This document shows, piece by piece, positions 1-6,661 of a DNA stretch of 9,771 nt; within the stretch, counting starts at the first letter, position 1, and each line of letters opens with the position of its first letter. The notes below the pieces were generated by a model that saw nothing but the letters and a program-made list of their open reading frames with translations, did not search any database and was not told where the DNA came from. Origin of the DNA: an uncultured Flavobacteriales bacterium (GTDB lineage Bacteria; Bacteroidota; Bacteroidia; Flavobacteriales; Crocinitomicaceae). Location: positions 1 to 9,771 of the forward strand of contig CAMPIU010000070.1 of NCBI GenBank assembly GCA_946886545.1. The letters run 5' to 3'. A program made the translations under genes and the position numbers.

Positions 1-50
1 TTATTACATAGGTCATGTTTTTTCCGGCGTTTGCCATCTTACTTTGCACT

Positions 51-263
51 ATGGGAATGATCTACATTATGTTAATCGTGAGTCTGTGTCTGGCCGTCTT
101 TTTCCTGGTAATTTTTCTATGGGCAGCCAAGACCGGACAGTACGACGACGACTATTCTCCAAGCGTGAGAATTCTCTTCGAAGAAGAAAAAGCAGCACTA
201 TCAAATCACAACCAAAATAAAGCAAAAAAAGATGGAACAACTAACAGTAAAATACGACAATAA
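51..263 (+). CDS. ccoS: cbb3 oxidase maturation protein CcoS (FixS)
   Basis: Small single-pass membrane protein of about 70 residues. CcoS is needed in other bacteria for cofactor insertion (heme b and CuB) into the cbb3 catalytic subunit; the exact chemistry is unsettled. One hydrophobic helix covers about residues 4-26. It is followed by the family's hallmark segment WAAKTGQYDDDYSPSVRILF (residues 24-43), which has the acidic patch and the SVRILF end. The tail after it is polar and poorly conserved. The open frame begins at ATG 15, but the extra residues from there do not look like CcoS. ATG 51 (MGMIYIMLI) fits the usual short N-terminus best, and ATG 57 is also possible. The 3' end overlaps ccoNO by 32 bp, which suggests translational coupling. 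In this phylum ccoS commonly precedes ccoN rather than following ccoI in a separate ccoGHIS operon. Confidence 0.88.
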   Translation: MGMIYIMLIVSLCLAVFFLVIFLWAAKTGQYDDDYSPSVRILFEEEKAALSNHNQNKAKKDGTTNSKIRQ

Positions 264-2400
264 AATCGTAAAGTATTTTGCATTTGCAACAATCATGTGG
301 GGCGTCATTGGTATGCTCGTCGGATTAATTGCAGCATTACAGCTTGCATTTCCTGAATTCTTTAACGAGTATTTAGGCTTTCGGTATATCTCCTTTGGAC
401 GGATCAGACCGCTGCATACCAATGCTGTCATTTTTGCCTTTGTAGGAAACGGAATTTTCATGGGAGTTTATTACTCGCTGCAACGTTTGCTCAAAACCCG
501 CATGTGGAGTGATAAGATGAGTTACCTGAACTTTTGGGGTTGGCAATTCATTATTGTCTGTGCTGTTCTAACACTTCCTTTCGGAATTACTTCCAGTAAA
601 GAATATGCCGAACTGGAATGGTGGATCGATATCCTAATTGCCTTTATTTGGGTAGTTTTCGGATGGAACCTTTTTGCTACTATCCTCATTCGAAAAGTGA
701 AGCATTTGTATGTAGCGATCTGGTTTTACATCGCCACATTTGTGACGGTTGCCATGTTACATATCTTCAATTCTTTTGAACTTCCTATTTCCTTTATGAA
801 AAGCTACTCCTGGTATGCCGGAGTTCAGGATGCCCTGGTACAATGGTGGTACGGACACAATGCTGTTGCATTCTTCCTCACAACTCCTTACCTGGGTTTA
901 ATGTATTATTTCGTGCCGAAAGCAGCAAACAGACCGGTTTATTCTTACCGTTTATCCATTATACACTTTTGGGCGCTGATCTTTATTTATATCTGGGCAG
1001 GTCCTCACCATTTACTTTACACCTCACTTCCTGATTGGGCTCAAAGCTTAGGCGTTGTCTTCTCAGTCATGCTGATTGCTCCTTCCTGGGGAGGAATGCT
1101 TAACGGATTGTTGACACTTCGTGGTGCATGGGACCGTGTGCGGGATGATGTGATGCTGAAATTCATGGTAGTTGCTTTGACATGCTATGGTATGGCTACC
1201 TTCGAAGGACCTTTGCTTTCCCTTAAATCCGTGAATATGATCTCCCACTTCACAGACTGGACAGTTGCCCACGTACATGTTGGAGGATTGGGTTGGAACG
1301 GAATGATGACTTTCGGATTGATTTACTGGCTGATCCCACGCATGTTCCAAACGAAACTTTACTCCCAGAAACTGGCAAATCAGCATTTCTGGATCGCAAC
1401 ACTCGGAATCATCCTGTATGCCGTTCCAATGTATATTGCCGGATTCATGCAAGGATTGAGCTGGCAGCAATTCAACCCGGATGGGACGCTGGTATACAAA
1501 GACTTCCTGGAAATTGTTATCGACATGAAACCTTATTACATCCTTCGCTCTATCGGAGGGGCCATTTTTATCCTGGGAGCTTTGATGATGGTTTACAATG
1601 TTATCAAAACAGTTAAATCCGGTTCTTTCCTTGCAAATGAAGAAGTTCAGGTTACAGATGAAAGAAACCACTCTTCAAAAGGAGAATACTGGCATCGGAA
1701 AATTGAAGGTAAACCTGTTCGATTCATGATTATAAGCATCATTGTAGTTGCAATCGGTGGAATTGCGGAAATTATCCCGACAATCGCTGTTAAGTCCAAT
1801 ATTCCGACCATCAGCAGTGTGAAACCTTACACTCCGCTGGAATTGGAAGGACGCGATTTATATATCAGGGAAGGTTGTAACAACTGTCACTCTCAAATGA
1901 TTCGTCCGATGCGTTTTGAAACCACGCGCTACGGTGAATATACCAAAGCAGGTGAACACGTTTATGAACATCCGCACTTATGGGGTTCCAAACGTACAGG
2001 ACCTGACCTTGCAAGAGAAGGAGGATTGCGCGGAAATATCTGGCATTACAAACACATGATCGATCCGAAAGGTATTTCACCGGGCTCCATCATGCCTGCA
2101 TATCCATGGATGAGAGATGATAATTTGAATACATCCTTACTGGTTAAAAAGATAAATGCAATGCGTAAACTGGGAGTTCCGTATCCGAAAAACTATGAGA
2201 ATAAAGCATTGAGCGACCTCAACAAACAAGCGGAAGTCATTGCTGCTGATATTGTGAAGAGTATGCCAAAAGTAGCATTGAACGGCATGAAAGAATCGGA
2301 CAAAGTAGCCGAATTGAAACAAAAGGAAATTGTAGCCCTCATTGCTTATTTGCAACGAATCGGAACAGATATCAAAGTAAAACCTTCAAAAGTAAATTGA
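232..2400 (+). CDS. ccoNO: cbb3-type cytochrome c oxidase, fused CcoN-CcoO subunit
   Basis: Catalytic subunit I fused to cytochrome c subunit II (722 aa); it reduces oxygen to water in the inner membrane and pumps protons. The CcoN part spans about residues 1-460. Low-spin heme b ligands are H62 and H349, heme b3 ligand H347, CuB ligands H209, H259 and H260, and Y253 is the tyrosine expected to be cross-linked to H209. E325 matches the conserved proton-path glutamate. All these sit two residues beyond the Pseudomonas stutzeri numbering as I recall it, so the active site appears complete. A basic cytoplasmic linker (460-496) joins the CcoO part: one membrane helix at about 497-516 and a periplasmic cytochrome c with CNNCH at 549-553 followed by SQMIRP, WGSKRTGPDLA at 584-594, and the likely axial Met M621 in IMPAY. 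N-O fusion is well known in Bacteroidota. The ATG follows an A-rich stretch inside the end of ccoS. Confidence 0.97.
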   Translation: MEQLTVKYDNKIVKYFAFATIMWGVIGMLVGLIAALQLAFPEFFNEYLGFRYISFGRIRPLHTNAVIFAFVGNGIFMGVYYSLQRLLKTRMWSDKMSYLNFWGWQFIIVCAVLTLPFGITSSKEYAELEWWIDILIAFIWVVFGWNLFATILIRKVKHLYVAIWFYIATFVTVAMLHIFNSFELPISFMKSYSWYAGVQDALVQWWYGHNAVAFFLTTPYLGLMYYFVPKAANRPVYSYRLSIIHFWALIFIYIWAGPHHLLYTSLPDWAQSLGVVFSVMLIAPSWGGMLNGLLTLRGAWDRVRDDVMLKFMVVALTCYGMATFEGPLLSLKSVNMISHFTDWTVAHVHVGGLGWNGMMTFGLIYWLIPRMFQTKLYSQKLANQHFWIATLGIILYAVPMYIAGFMQGLSWQQFNPDGTLVYKDFLEIVIDMKPYYILRSIGGAIFILGALMMVYNVIKTVKSGSFLANEEVQVTDERNHSSKGEYWHRKIEGKPVRFMIISIIVVAIGGIAEIIPTIAVKSNIPTISSVKPYTPLELEGRDLYIREGCNNCHSQMIRPMRFETTRYGEYTKAGEHVYEHPHLWGSKRTGPDLAREGGLRGNIWHYKHMIDPKGISPGSIMPAYPWMRDDNLNTSLLVKKINAMRKLGVPYPKNYENKALSDLNKQAEVIAADIVKSMPKVALNGMKESDKVAELKQKEIVALIAYLQRIGTDIKVKPSKVN

Positions 2401-2401
2401 C

Positions 2402-2599
2402 ATGTTAAGATTTATAAAACATCATTTATCCACCGAACAGGGTGTTGATTTTTACGGGATGCTTTCACTGTTAATATTCGTGATCTTCTTCCTGATTGTC
2501 GTAATCCGTGTGTGGAGAATGCGGAAATCGACTGTCGATGAATTAAGCAACATTCCTTTGGAAAAGGATCAGGTTCCATATTTAAACGATCAACAATGA
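2402..2599 (+). CDS. ccoQ: cbb3 oxidase small subunit CcoQ (FixQ)
   Basis: Single-pass 65-residue subunit that stabilises the oxidase in other bacteria; it carries no cofactor. A short amphipathic N-terminus is followed by one membrane helix (about residues 18-36), then a basic RVWRMRK stop-transfer segment and a charged cytoplasmic tail, which is the typical CcoQ layout. The ATG lies one base after the ccoNO stop codon, and the TGA overlaps the ccoP ATG in an ATGA junction, so the gene is embedded in the structural operon. The protein is too short for strong sequence identification; the assignment rests mainly on layout and position between ccoNO and ccoP. Confidence 0.85.
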   Translation: MLRFIKHHLSTEQGVDFYGMLSLLIFVIFFLIVVIRVWRMRKSTVDELSNIPLEKDQVPYLNDQQ

Positions 2600-3999
2600 A
2601 AGCTTACTTTTTAATATTACTAGGATTAATTTGGGGAAATCAGACATTTGCCCAGGGCGAAAATTTATTCAAAGCCAATTGCAATACTTGTCATGCGCTG
2701 GAAAAAAACTCTACCGGCCCCATGCTCAAAGGTGTCAAAGCAAAATGGGCAGATGCCGGCGAAGCTGAGCTATTATATGATTGGGTGAAAAACTCCAAAG
2801 GTCTGATTACTTCCGGAAAAAGTAAAATGGCGACAGCAATCAAGGACTTCTCCGGCTCAGAAATGCCCGCTCAGCAGGTAACTCCCGAAGAAATAGACCA
2901 GATCCTGGACTTTGTAGACACTTATGTTCCACCAGTGAATAAACCGGAAATCGGGAACGATCCGAAAACAAACCCAGATGTGGAACTTTTGCCCGATTAC
3001 GAGCAGAATCTAAATTTATTCTACGCACTCACAACGCTTATTATCATCTTGCTTTTGGCTATTATCCTGATGAGCAATTCGATCTTAACCTTTGTAAGAT
3101 CAGATATATTCAAAGAAAAACTGAAAAACCAGGAACAAGATAAAGATAATGGCGGATTGACAAAACTGCTTTTAATACTTATCTCAATAGGAACCTTTTT
3201 CATTCCAAGCAGATCTTACGCACTCTCTTTCGATCCGACAGACGCTACTCAAGCGGAAATGCCGTGGTTGAAAGTAGAAAACTCCGATATCTACGTTTTA
3301 ATCGGAATAAATATCGTGCTCTTATTGGTAGTTGTTTACTTACGCAATCTTTTCAATAACTTCTACTATATGGTTTACAAGCGCAAAGAAAAGGCTGTTA
3401 AACCAAAAAGAAGTAAGGTAGCCAAAGTATTGGTAGATGCTGTTCCTATTGAAGAAGAATCAAGTATTTTAATGGACCATGAATACGATGGAATCCGGGA
3501 ATTGGACAACAACCTGCCACCATGGTGGTTATGGGGGTTCTATCTGACGATTGTTTTCGCATTCTGTTATATTTTCTATTACCATGTTTTCAATGGTGAT
3601 TCCCAGGAAATGGAATACAAACACTCCATGGTTGCAGCGCAAAAGGAAATTGATGCCTATTTGAAAGAAGCTGCCATGAATGTAGATGAAAGCAATGTGA
3701 CTCTTTTGAGCGACCAGGAAGCCTTAGGAACAGGAAAAGCCCTTTTCGATGCCAATTGTACTGCTTGCCACAAAGACGGAAGCGGAGATATCGGACCGAA
3801 CTTAACAGATAAATTCTGGATCTATGGAAACGATATCAAAACGGTCTTCGGAACAATTAAAACAGGAACGACCAACGGAATGCCCGAACATGCCTCCAAA
3901 CTGAATCCGATCCAGCTTCAGCAGGTATCATCTTACGTATTAAGTTTGAAATACAAACCCGGAAAAGAACCGCAAGGGAAAGAATTCCCTGCAAAATAA
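2596..3999 (+). CDS. ccoP: cbb3 oxidase cytochrome c subunit CcoP with an extra N-terminal cytochrome c domain
   Basis: Electron-input subunit passing electrons to CcoNO, 467 aa, longer than the roughly 300 aa usual for CcoP. Residues 1-20 are a signal peptide. A periplasmic cytochrome c domain (about 21-112) follows with CNTCH at 29-33 and likely axial M90. Membrane segments lie at about 139-160, 188-204, 232-249 and 311-330. The canonical CcoP anchor motif is DHEYDGIRELDNNLPPWW (294-311), and the C-terminal cytochrome c domain has CTACH at 388-392, IGPNLTDKFW at 399-408 and likely axial M429. The positive-inside rule (KRKEKAVKPKRSK at 262-274) agrees with both heme domains being periplasmic. 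Textbook CcoP carries two heme domains in tandem at its C-terminus; here one is at each end. The segment at 188-208 reads like an internal signal peptide, suggesting fusion of a secreted cytochrome to a stand-alone CcoP. The ATG overlaps the ccoQ stop by 4 bp. Confidence 0.93.
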   Translation: MKAYFLILLGLIWGNQTFAQGENLFKANCNTCHALEKNSTGPMLKGVKAKWADAGEAELLYDWVKNSKGLITSGKSKMATAIKDFSGSEMPAQQVTPEEIDQILDFVDTYVPPVNKPEIGNDPKTNPDVELLPDYEQNLNLFYALTTLIIILLLAIILMSNSILTFVRSDIFKEKLKNQEQDKDNGGLTKLLLILISIGTFFIPSRSYALSFDPTDATQAEMPWLKVENSDIYVLIGINIVLLLVVVYLRNLFNNFYYMVYKRKEKAVKPKRSKVAKVLVDAVPIEEESSILMDHEYDGIRELDNNLPPWWLWGFYLTIVFAFCYIFYYHVFNGDSQEMEYKHSMVAAQKEIDAYLKEAAMNVDESNVTLLSDQEALGTGKALFDANCTACHKDGSGDIGPNLTDKFWIYGNDIKTVFGTIKTGTTNGMPEHASKLNPIQLQQVSSYVLSLKYKPGKEPQGKEFPAK

Positions 4000-4005
4000 C
4001 AACAG

Positions 4006-4033
4006 AAATGTCTGCTCATGAGAGCAGACATTT
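4006..4033 (+). terminator. Strong hairpin between ccoP and ccoG
   Basis: A perfect 12-bp inverted repeat, AAATGTCTGCTC and GAGCAGACATTT, encloses a 4-base ATGA loop; a further G-T pair is possible at the base. It starts 6 bp after the ccoP stop and ends 17 bp before the ccoG start. The 3' arm ends in TTTTCT, so the U-tract is short. It could act as a partial intrinsic terminator that lowers assembly-gene expression relative to structural genes, or as a 3' stabiliser of the ccoNOQP message. The hairpin is seen directly; the role is inferred. Confidence 0.65.
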
Positions 4034-4050
4034 TCTACATAACATGAGTC

Positions 4051-5439
4051 ATGGAAGAAGAATTTAGAGATCATATTGCAACTGTCAGTGAAGATGGAAA
4101 ACGTGTCTGGGTTTATCCTAAGAAGCCTAAAGGAAAATTCACGAATCGCAGGAAATGGGTCAGTTATTCCCTATTGATTTTCTTATTAACAGCTCCTTTT
4201 ATAAAAATAAACGGAGACCAGCTCATTGAATTAAACATTCTGGAACGTAAATTTTCCATATTCGGGGCGACGTTCTGGCCGCAAGATCTCTATTTATTCG
4301 CAGTAATGTTGATCATCTTCATTGTTTTCGTTATTCTCTTCACGATTATCTATGGACGATTGTTTTGCGGCTGGTTCTGTCCCCAAACTATTTTTATGGA
4401 GTTTGTCTTCCGCAGGATCGAATATTGGATCGATGGAGACTGGACACAACAAAAAGCACTGGACAAACAAGCCTGGAATGCAAAGAAATGGGGAAAACGC
4501 ATTTTGAAACACACTATTTTCTGGCTCATTTCTTTCGTGATTGCCAATATTTTCCTGACTTATATTATTGGAAGTGATGCTTTGCTCAAGATCATGGTTG
4601 AACCGGTTCGCTTACATATAGGCGGTTTGATTTCCATGGGAATCTTCACTACCCTCTTCTATTTCGTATTTTCCCGTTTACGCGAACAAGTCTGTACAAC
4701 GATTTGTCCCTACGGACGATTGCAAGGTGTTTTGCTGGATCAAAATTCCATGGTTGTTGCGTATGACTATGTACGTGGAGAAGAACGAGCTAAATTTAGA
4801 AAAGGAGAAGATCGTCCGGCAGCAAAAAAAGGAGATTGTATCGATTGCGCGCAGTGTGTCCATGTTTGTCCGACAGGTATTGATATCCGTAACGGAACAC
4901 AGCTTGAATGTGTGAATTGTACGGCTTGTATCGATGCTTGTGATTCCATGATGGAAGGTGTGGGATTGGAAAAAGGATTGATACGCTTTGTATCAGAAAA
5001 CGGAATCAAAAACCGGACACGTTTCCAATGGACCAGAAGAGTGATTTCTTATACCGTACTGCTGGTAGTTCTTATTGGGGTTTGGATTACAATGCTGGCG
5101 ATGCGCGAAGATTTTTCCACAACAATCCTCAGACAACGCGGTTCCACTTTTCAAATTGATGAAGGCGATCAAATCACCAATATTTTCGAAATTGATCTGA
5201 CAAATAAGACCAAGACAACCTTTGATGTGAAACTGAATTCTTCCGAAAGTGATGTAAAACTTCAGATTGCGAATAAAATGATCCGCTTACCCGGAGAAAA
5301 ACACGTCAGAGAGCGTTTTATTGCACGTTTTCCTTATAAAGTAATTGAAAAAGGGACCCGCAAAATTGATGTAATCATACTAGGAAACGGAGAAGAAATA
5401 GACCGGGTTTCGATTAAGTTGATCGGACCGAGCTTTTAG
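4051..5439 (+). CDS. ccoG: cbb3 oxidase accessory protein CcoG (FixG/RdxA family), ferredoxin-like membrane protein
   Basis: Polytopic iron-sulfur protein of 462 aa needed for cbb3 assembly. Work on proteobacterial CcoG links it to reduction of Cu(II) to Cu(I) for the oxidase copper centre. Membrane helices are visible at about 36-53, 80-101, 155-173, 188-207 and 332-350. The membrane-embedded cysteine motifs are CGWFCP (106-111) and CTTICPYG (215-222). The ferredoxin region holds CIDCAQCVHVCP (263-274) and CVNCTACIDAC (287-297), giving eight cysteines that suit two 4Fe-4S clusters. The C-terminal 110 residues form the extracytoplasmic Ig-like FixG C domain. Length and domain order are normal for the family. 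The ATG at 4051 follows directly after a hairpin; ATG 4044 is out of frame. It is probably cotranscribed with ccoNOQP, possibly at a reduced level. Confidence 0.95.
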   Translation: MEEEFRDHIATVSEDGKRVWVYPKKPKGKFTNRRKWVSYSLLIFLLTAPFIKINGDQLIELNILERKFSIFGATFWPQDLYLFAVMLIIFIVFVILFTIIYGRLFCGWFCPQTIFMEFVFRRIEYWIDGDWTQQKALDKQAWNAKKWGKRILKHTIFWLISFVIANIFLTYIIGSDALLKIMVEPVRLHIGGLISMGIFTTLFYFVFSRLREQVCTTICPYGRLQGVLLDQNSMVVAYDYVRGEERAKFRKGEDRPAAKKGDCIDCAQCVHVCPTGIDIRNGTQLECVNCTACIDACDSMMEGVGLEKGLIRFVSENGIKNRTRFQWTRRVISYTVLLVVLIGVWITMLAMREDFSTTILRQRGSTFQIDEGDQITNIFEIDLTNKTKTTFDVKLNSSESDVKLQIANKMIRLPGEKHVRERFIARFPYKVIEKGTRKIDVIILGNGEEIDRVSIKLIGPSF

Positions 5440-5476
5440 AGAATTGAAAAATTAAAAAGATAAAGTTGAAATCAAA

Positions 5477-5502
5477 GAATTCGTAATTGGGAATTCGTAA
5501 TT
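5477..5502 (+). repeat. Tandem pair of GAATTCGTAATT (14-bp period)
   Basis: GAATTCGTAATT occurs at 5477-5488 and again at 5491-5502, separated by GG, in the 72-bp A/T-rich gap between ccoG and ccoH. The reverse complement of the 11-base core AATTCGTAATT recurs at 9332-9342, so the element is dispersed. Similar A/T-rich units are, to my recollection, scattered between genes in many Flavobacteriia. The second copy ends 9 bp before the ccoH start, so the repeat forms most of that gene's leader. No known function. Confidence 0.75.
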
Positions 5503-5511
5503 AATAAAAAG

Positions 5512-5937
5512 ATGAGTTGGGGAAAAGGAATTATTATCGGAATGGGCCTGTTTATGGGATTCATTATCACGCTGGTTGTAATTATGATGCGTCAGGATAT
5601 TGATTTGGTGCAGGAGGATTATTACCAGAAAGAACTGGAATATGACAAACAGTATAATGCTGAAACAAATTACATGAGTGCAAAGGAGTCGATCCGGATG
5701 GAACTGAGTTCGAATGAACTTTCACTCTATTTCCCGGAAGAATTTCAAACGGGAAAGGCAAGCGTTAAATTGCTTCGTCCGAACGACAAGAAAATGGATC
5801 TTACTTTCTCACTGGATGCAAAGGAAAAGGTTAGCATTCCAATGAAAAGCCTGGCAAAAGGCCGCTTCAATTGCACTGTATCCGGATCATATAAGGGAAA
5901 ACCCTACGAAATGAATCAAACGATTACGGTCAAATGA
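5512..5937 (+). CDS. ccoH: cbb3 oxidase assembly protein CcoH (FixH family)
   Basis: Membrane-anchored protein of 141 aa. In other bacteria CcoH binds the oxidase during assembly and stays with it. One N-terminal helix lies at about residues 6-26, followed by a short motif DLVQEDYYQKELEYDKQY (31-48) that is the clearest FixH signature. The remaining roughly 90 residues look like a beta-rich extracytoplasmic domain. There are no conserved cysteines or obvious metal ligands in the anchor. The TGA overlaps the next ATG in ATGA, which links the gene to the SafE-like protein. The leader is A-rich (AATTAATAAAAAG) and lacks a Shine-Dalgarno site, as usual in this phylum. Length and position after ccoG fit the family. 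Confidence 0.88.
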   Translation: MSWGKGIIIGMGLFMGFIITLVVIMMRQDIDLVQEDYYQKELEYDKQYNAETNYMSAKESIRMELSSNELSLYFPEEFQTGKASVKLLRPNDKKMDLTFSLDAKEKVSIPMKSLAKGRFNCTVSGSYKGKPYEMNQTITVK

Positions 5938-6659
5938 TTTACCTGCTGAGTTCGTTTATGCTTGGTCTTGCAAGTTCGTTCCACTGCATTGGTATGTGCG
6001 GACCGATTGCATTGGCCCTTCCCTTGAACCGGAGTTCCTCTGTTAAAACACTACTTGGAATCATGGAAGCAAACCTGGGAAGGATCGTCAGCTATACTTT
6101 TCTCGGATTCATTATCGGGAGTTTGGGATTTTCATTTCAGCTCTTCCGTCTATTTCAGGTATTAAGTATTGTTTTCGGAATCAGTCTAATTGCAATTGCC
6201 TGGAGAAAAACATGGATCAAACGCCTGGAGTTCAGGATGCCCGGTTTTTCACAATGGGTTTCCGGAAAAATGGGGAATCTGCTAAAAAAGCAAGGAACTT
6301 TCAGGTTGTTTGGTATTGGTTTACTAAACGGATTATTACCTTGCGGAATGATCTTCCTGGCGCTTGCAAACGCTTTATTGGCCGAAAATGCATTCGGGAG
6401 TGCCGCTGCAATGGCCGCTTTCGGATTGGGAACGCTACCGGGTTTGATCAGCGTAGGATTCTTTGCCCAACGAATCAATACCAATTTCCGCAGTAAAATA
6501 AGTGCTGCTTTCCCTTATATCTTATCTGTTATCGGGATCCTGGTGATCCTCAGAGGTGCTAATTTGGGAATCCCGGTTCTAAGTCCGAAAATAGAACAGC
6601 AAGTGCAGAACGGAGATCAACAATCAGTTGTGATCGAATGTCACAATCCTCAAAACTAA
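5934..6659 (+). CDS. TauE/SafE-like (DsbD transmembrane-type) membrane protein of the cbb3 cluster
   Basis: Polytopic membrane protein of 241 aa with about six hydrophobic segments (roughly 3-28, 48-68, 71-90, 123-148, 155-177 and 190-207). It belongs to the family usually labelled sulfite exporter TauE/SafE or UreH-like, related to the DsbD membrane core. The motif HCIGMCGP (17-24) in the first helix and NGLLPCGM (132-139) in a central helix match the two conserved half-motifs of the family. These Cys, His and Met residues could bind a metal or carry thiol chemistry. The C-terminal tail ends ECHNPQN, adding another Cys-His pair. Homologues often sit beside ccoGHIS, so a role in copper supply or oxidase maturation is a better guess than sulfite export, but the substrate is not shown by the sequence. 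The gene is translationally coupled to ccoH by a 4-bp overlap and is the last of the operon; its stop is 2 bp from a convergent gene. Confidence 0.85.
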   Translation: MIYLLSSFMLGLASSFHCIGMCGPIALALPLNRSSSVKTLLGIMEANLGRIVSYTFLGFIIGSLGFSFQLFRLFQVLSIVFGISLIAIAWRKTWIKRLEFRMPGFSQWVSGKMGNLLKKQGTFRLFGIGLLNGLLPCGMIFLALANALLAENAFGSAAAMAAFGLGTLPGLISVGFFAQRINTNFRSKISAAFPYILSVIGILVILRGANLGIPVLSPKIEQQVQNGDQQSVVIECHNPQN

Positions 6660-6661
6660 TT

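Noticed and set aside
15..50. Earlier ATG start for ccoS at position 15
   Set aside because: It would add 12 residues (MFFPAFAILLCT) that do not look like a CcoS N-terminus; ATG 51 gives the usual short beginning before the helix.
1..60. End of an upstream gene (such as ccoI) in the first 60 bases
   Set aside because: One frame stops at TAG 9-11, and another stops at TGA 58-60, overlapping the alternative ccoS ATG at 57. Neither short reading resembles the C-terminus of a copper P-type ATPase, so no partial gene is claimed.
1063..1671. 202-residue antisense open frame inside ccoNO
   Set aside because: It lies opposite a highly conserved catalytic region, has no recognisable domain, and is rich in Cys, His and Gln as expected from the reverse of a membrane-protein gene.
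5440..5511. FNR-type operator (TTGAT-N4-ATCAA) upstream of the assembly genes ccoH and SafE-like
   Set aside because: No such inverted half-sites are present in this gap or in the other intergenic gaps of the oxidase cluster; any oxygen-responsive promoter would lie to the left of the window.
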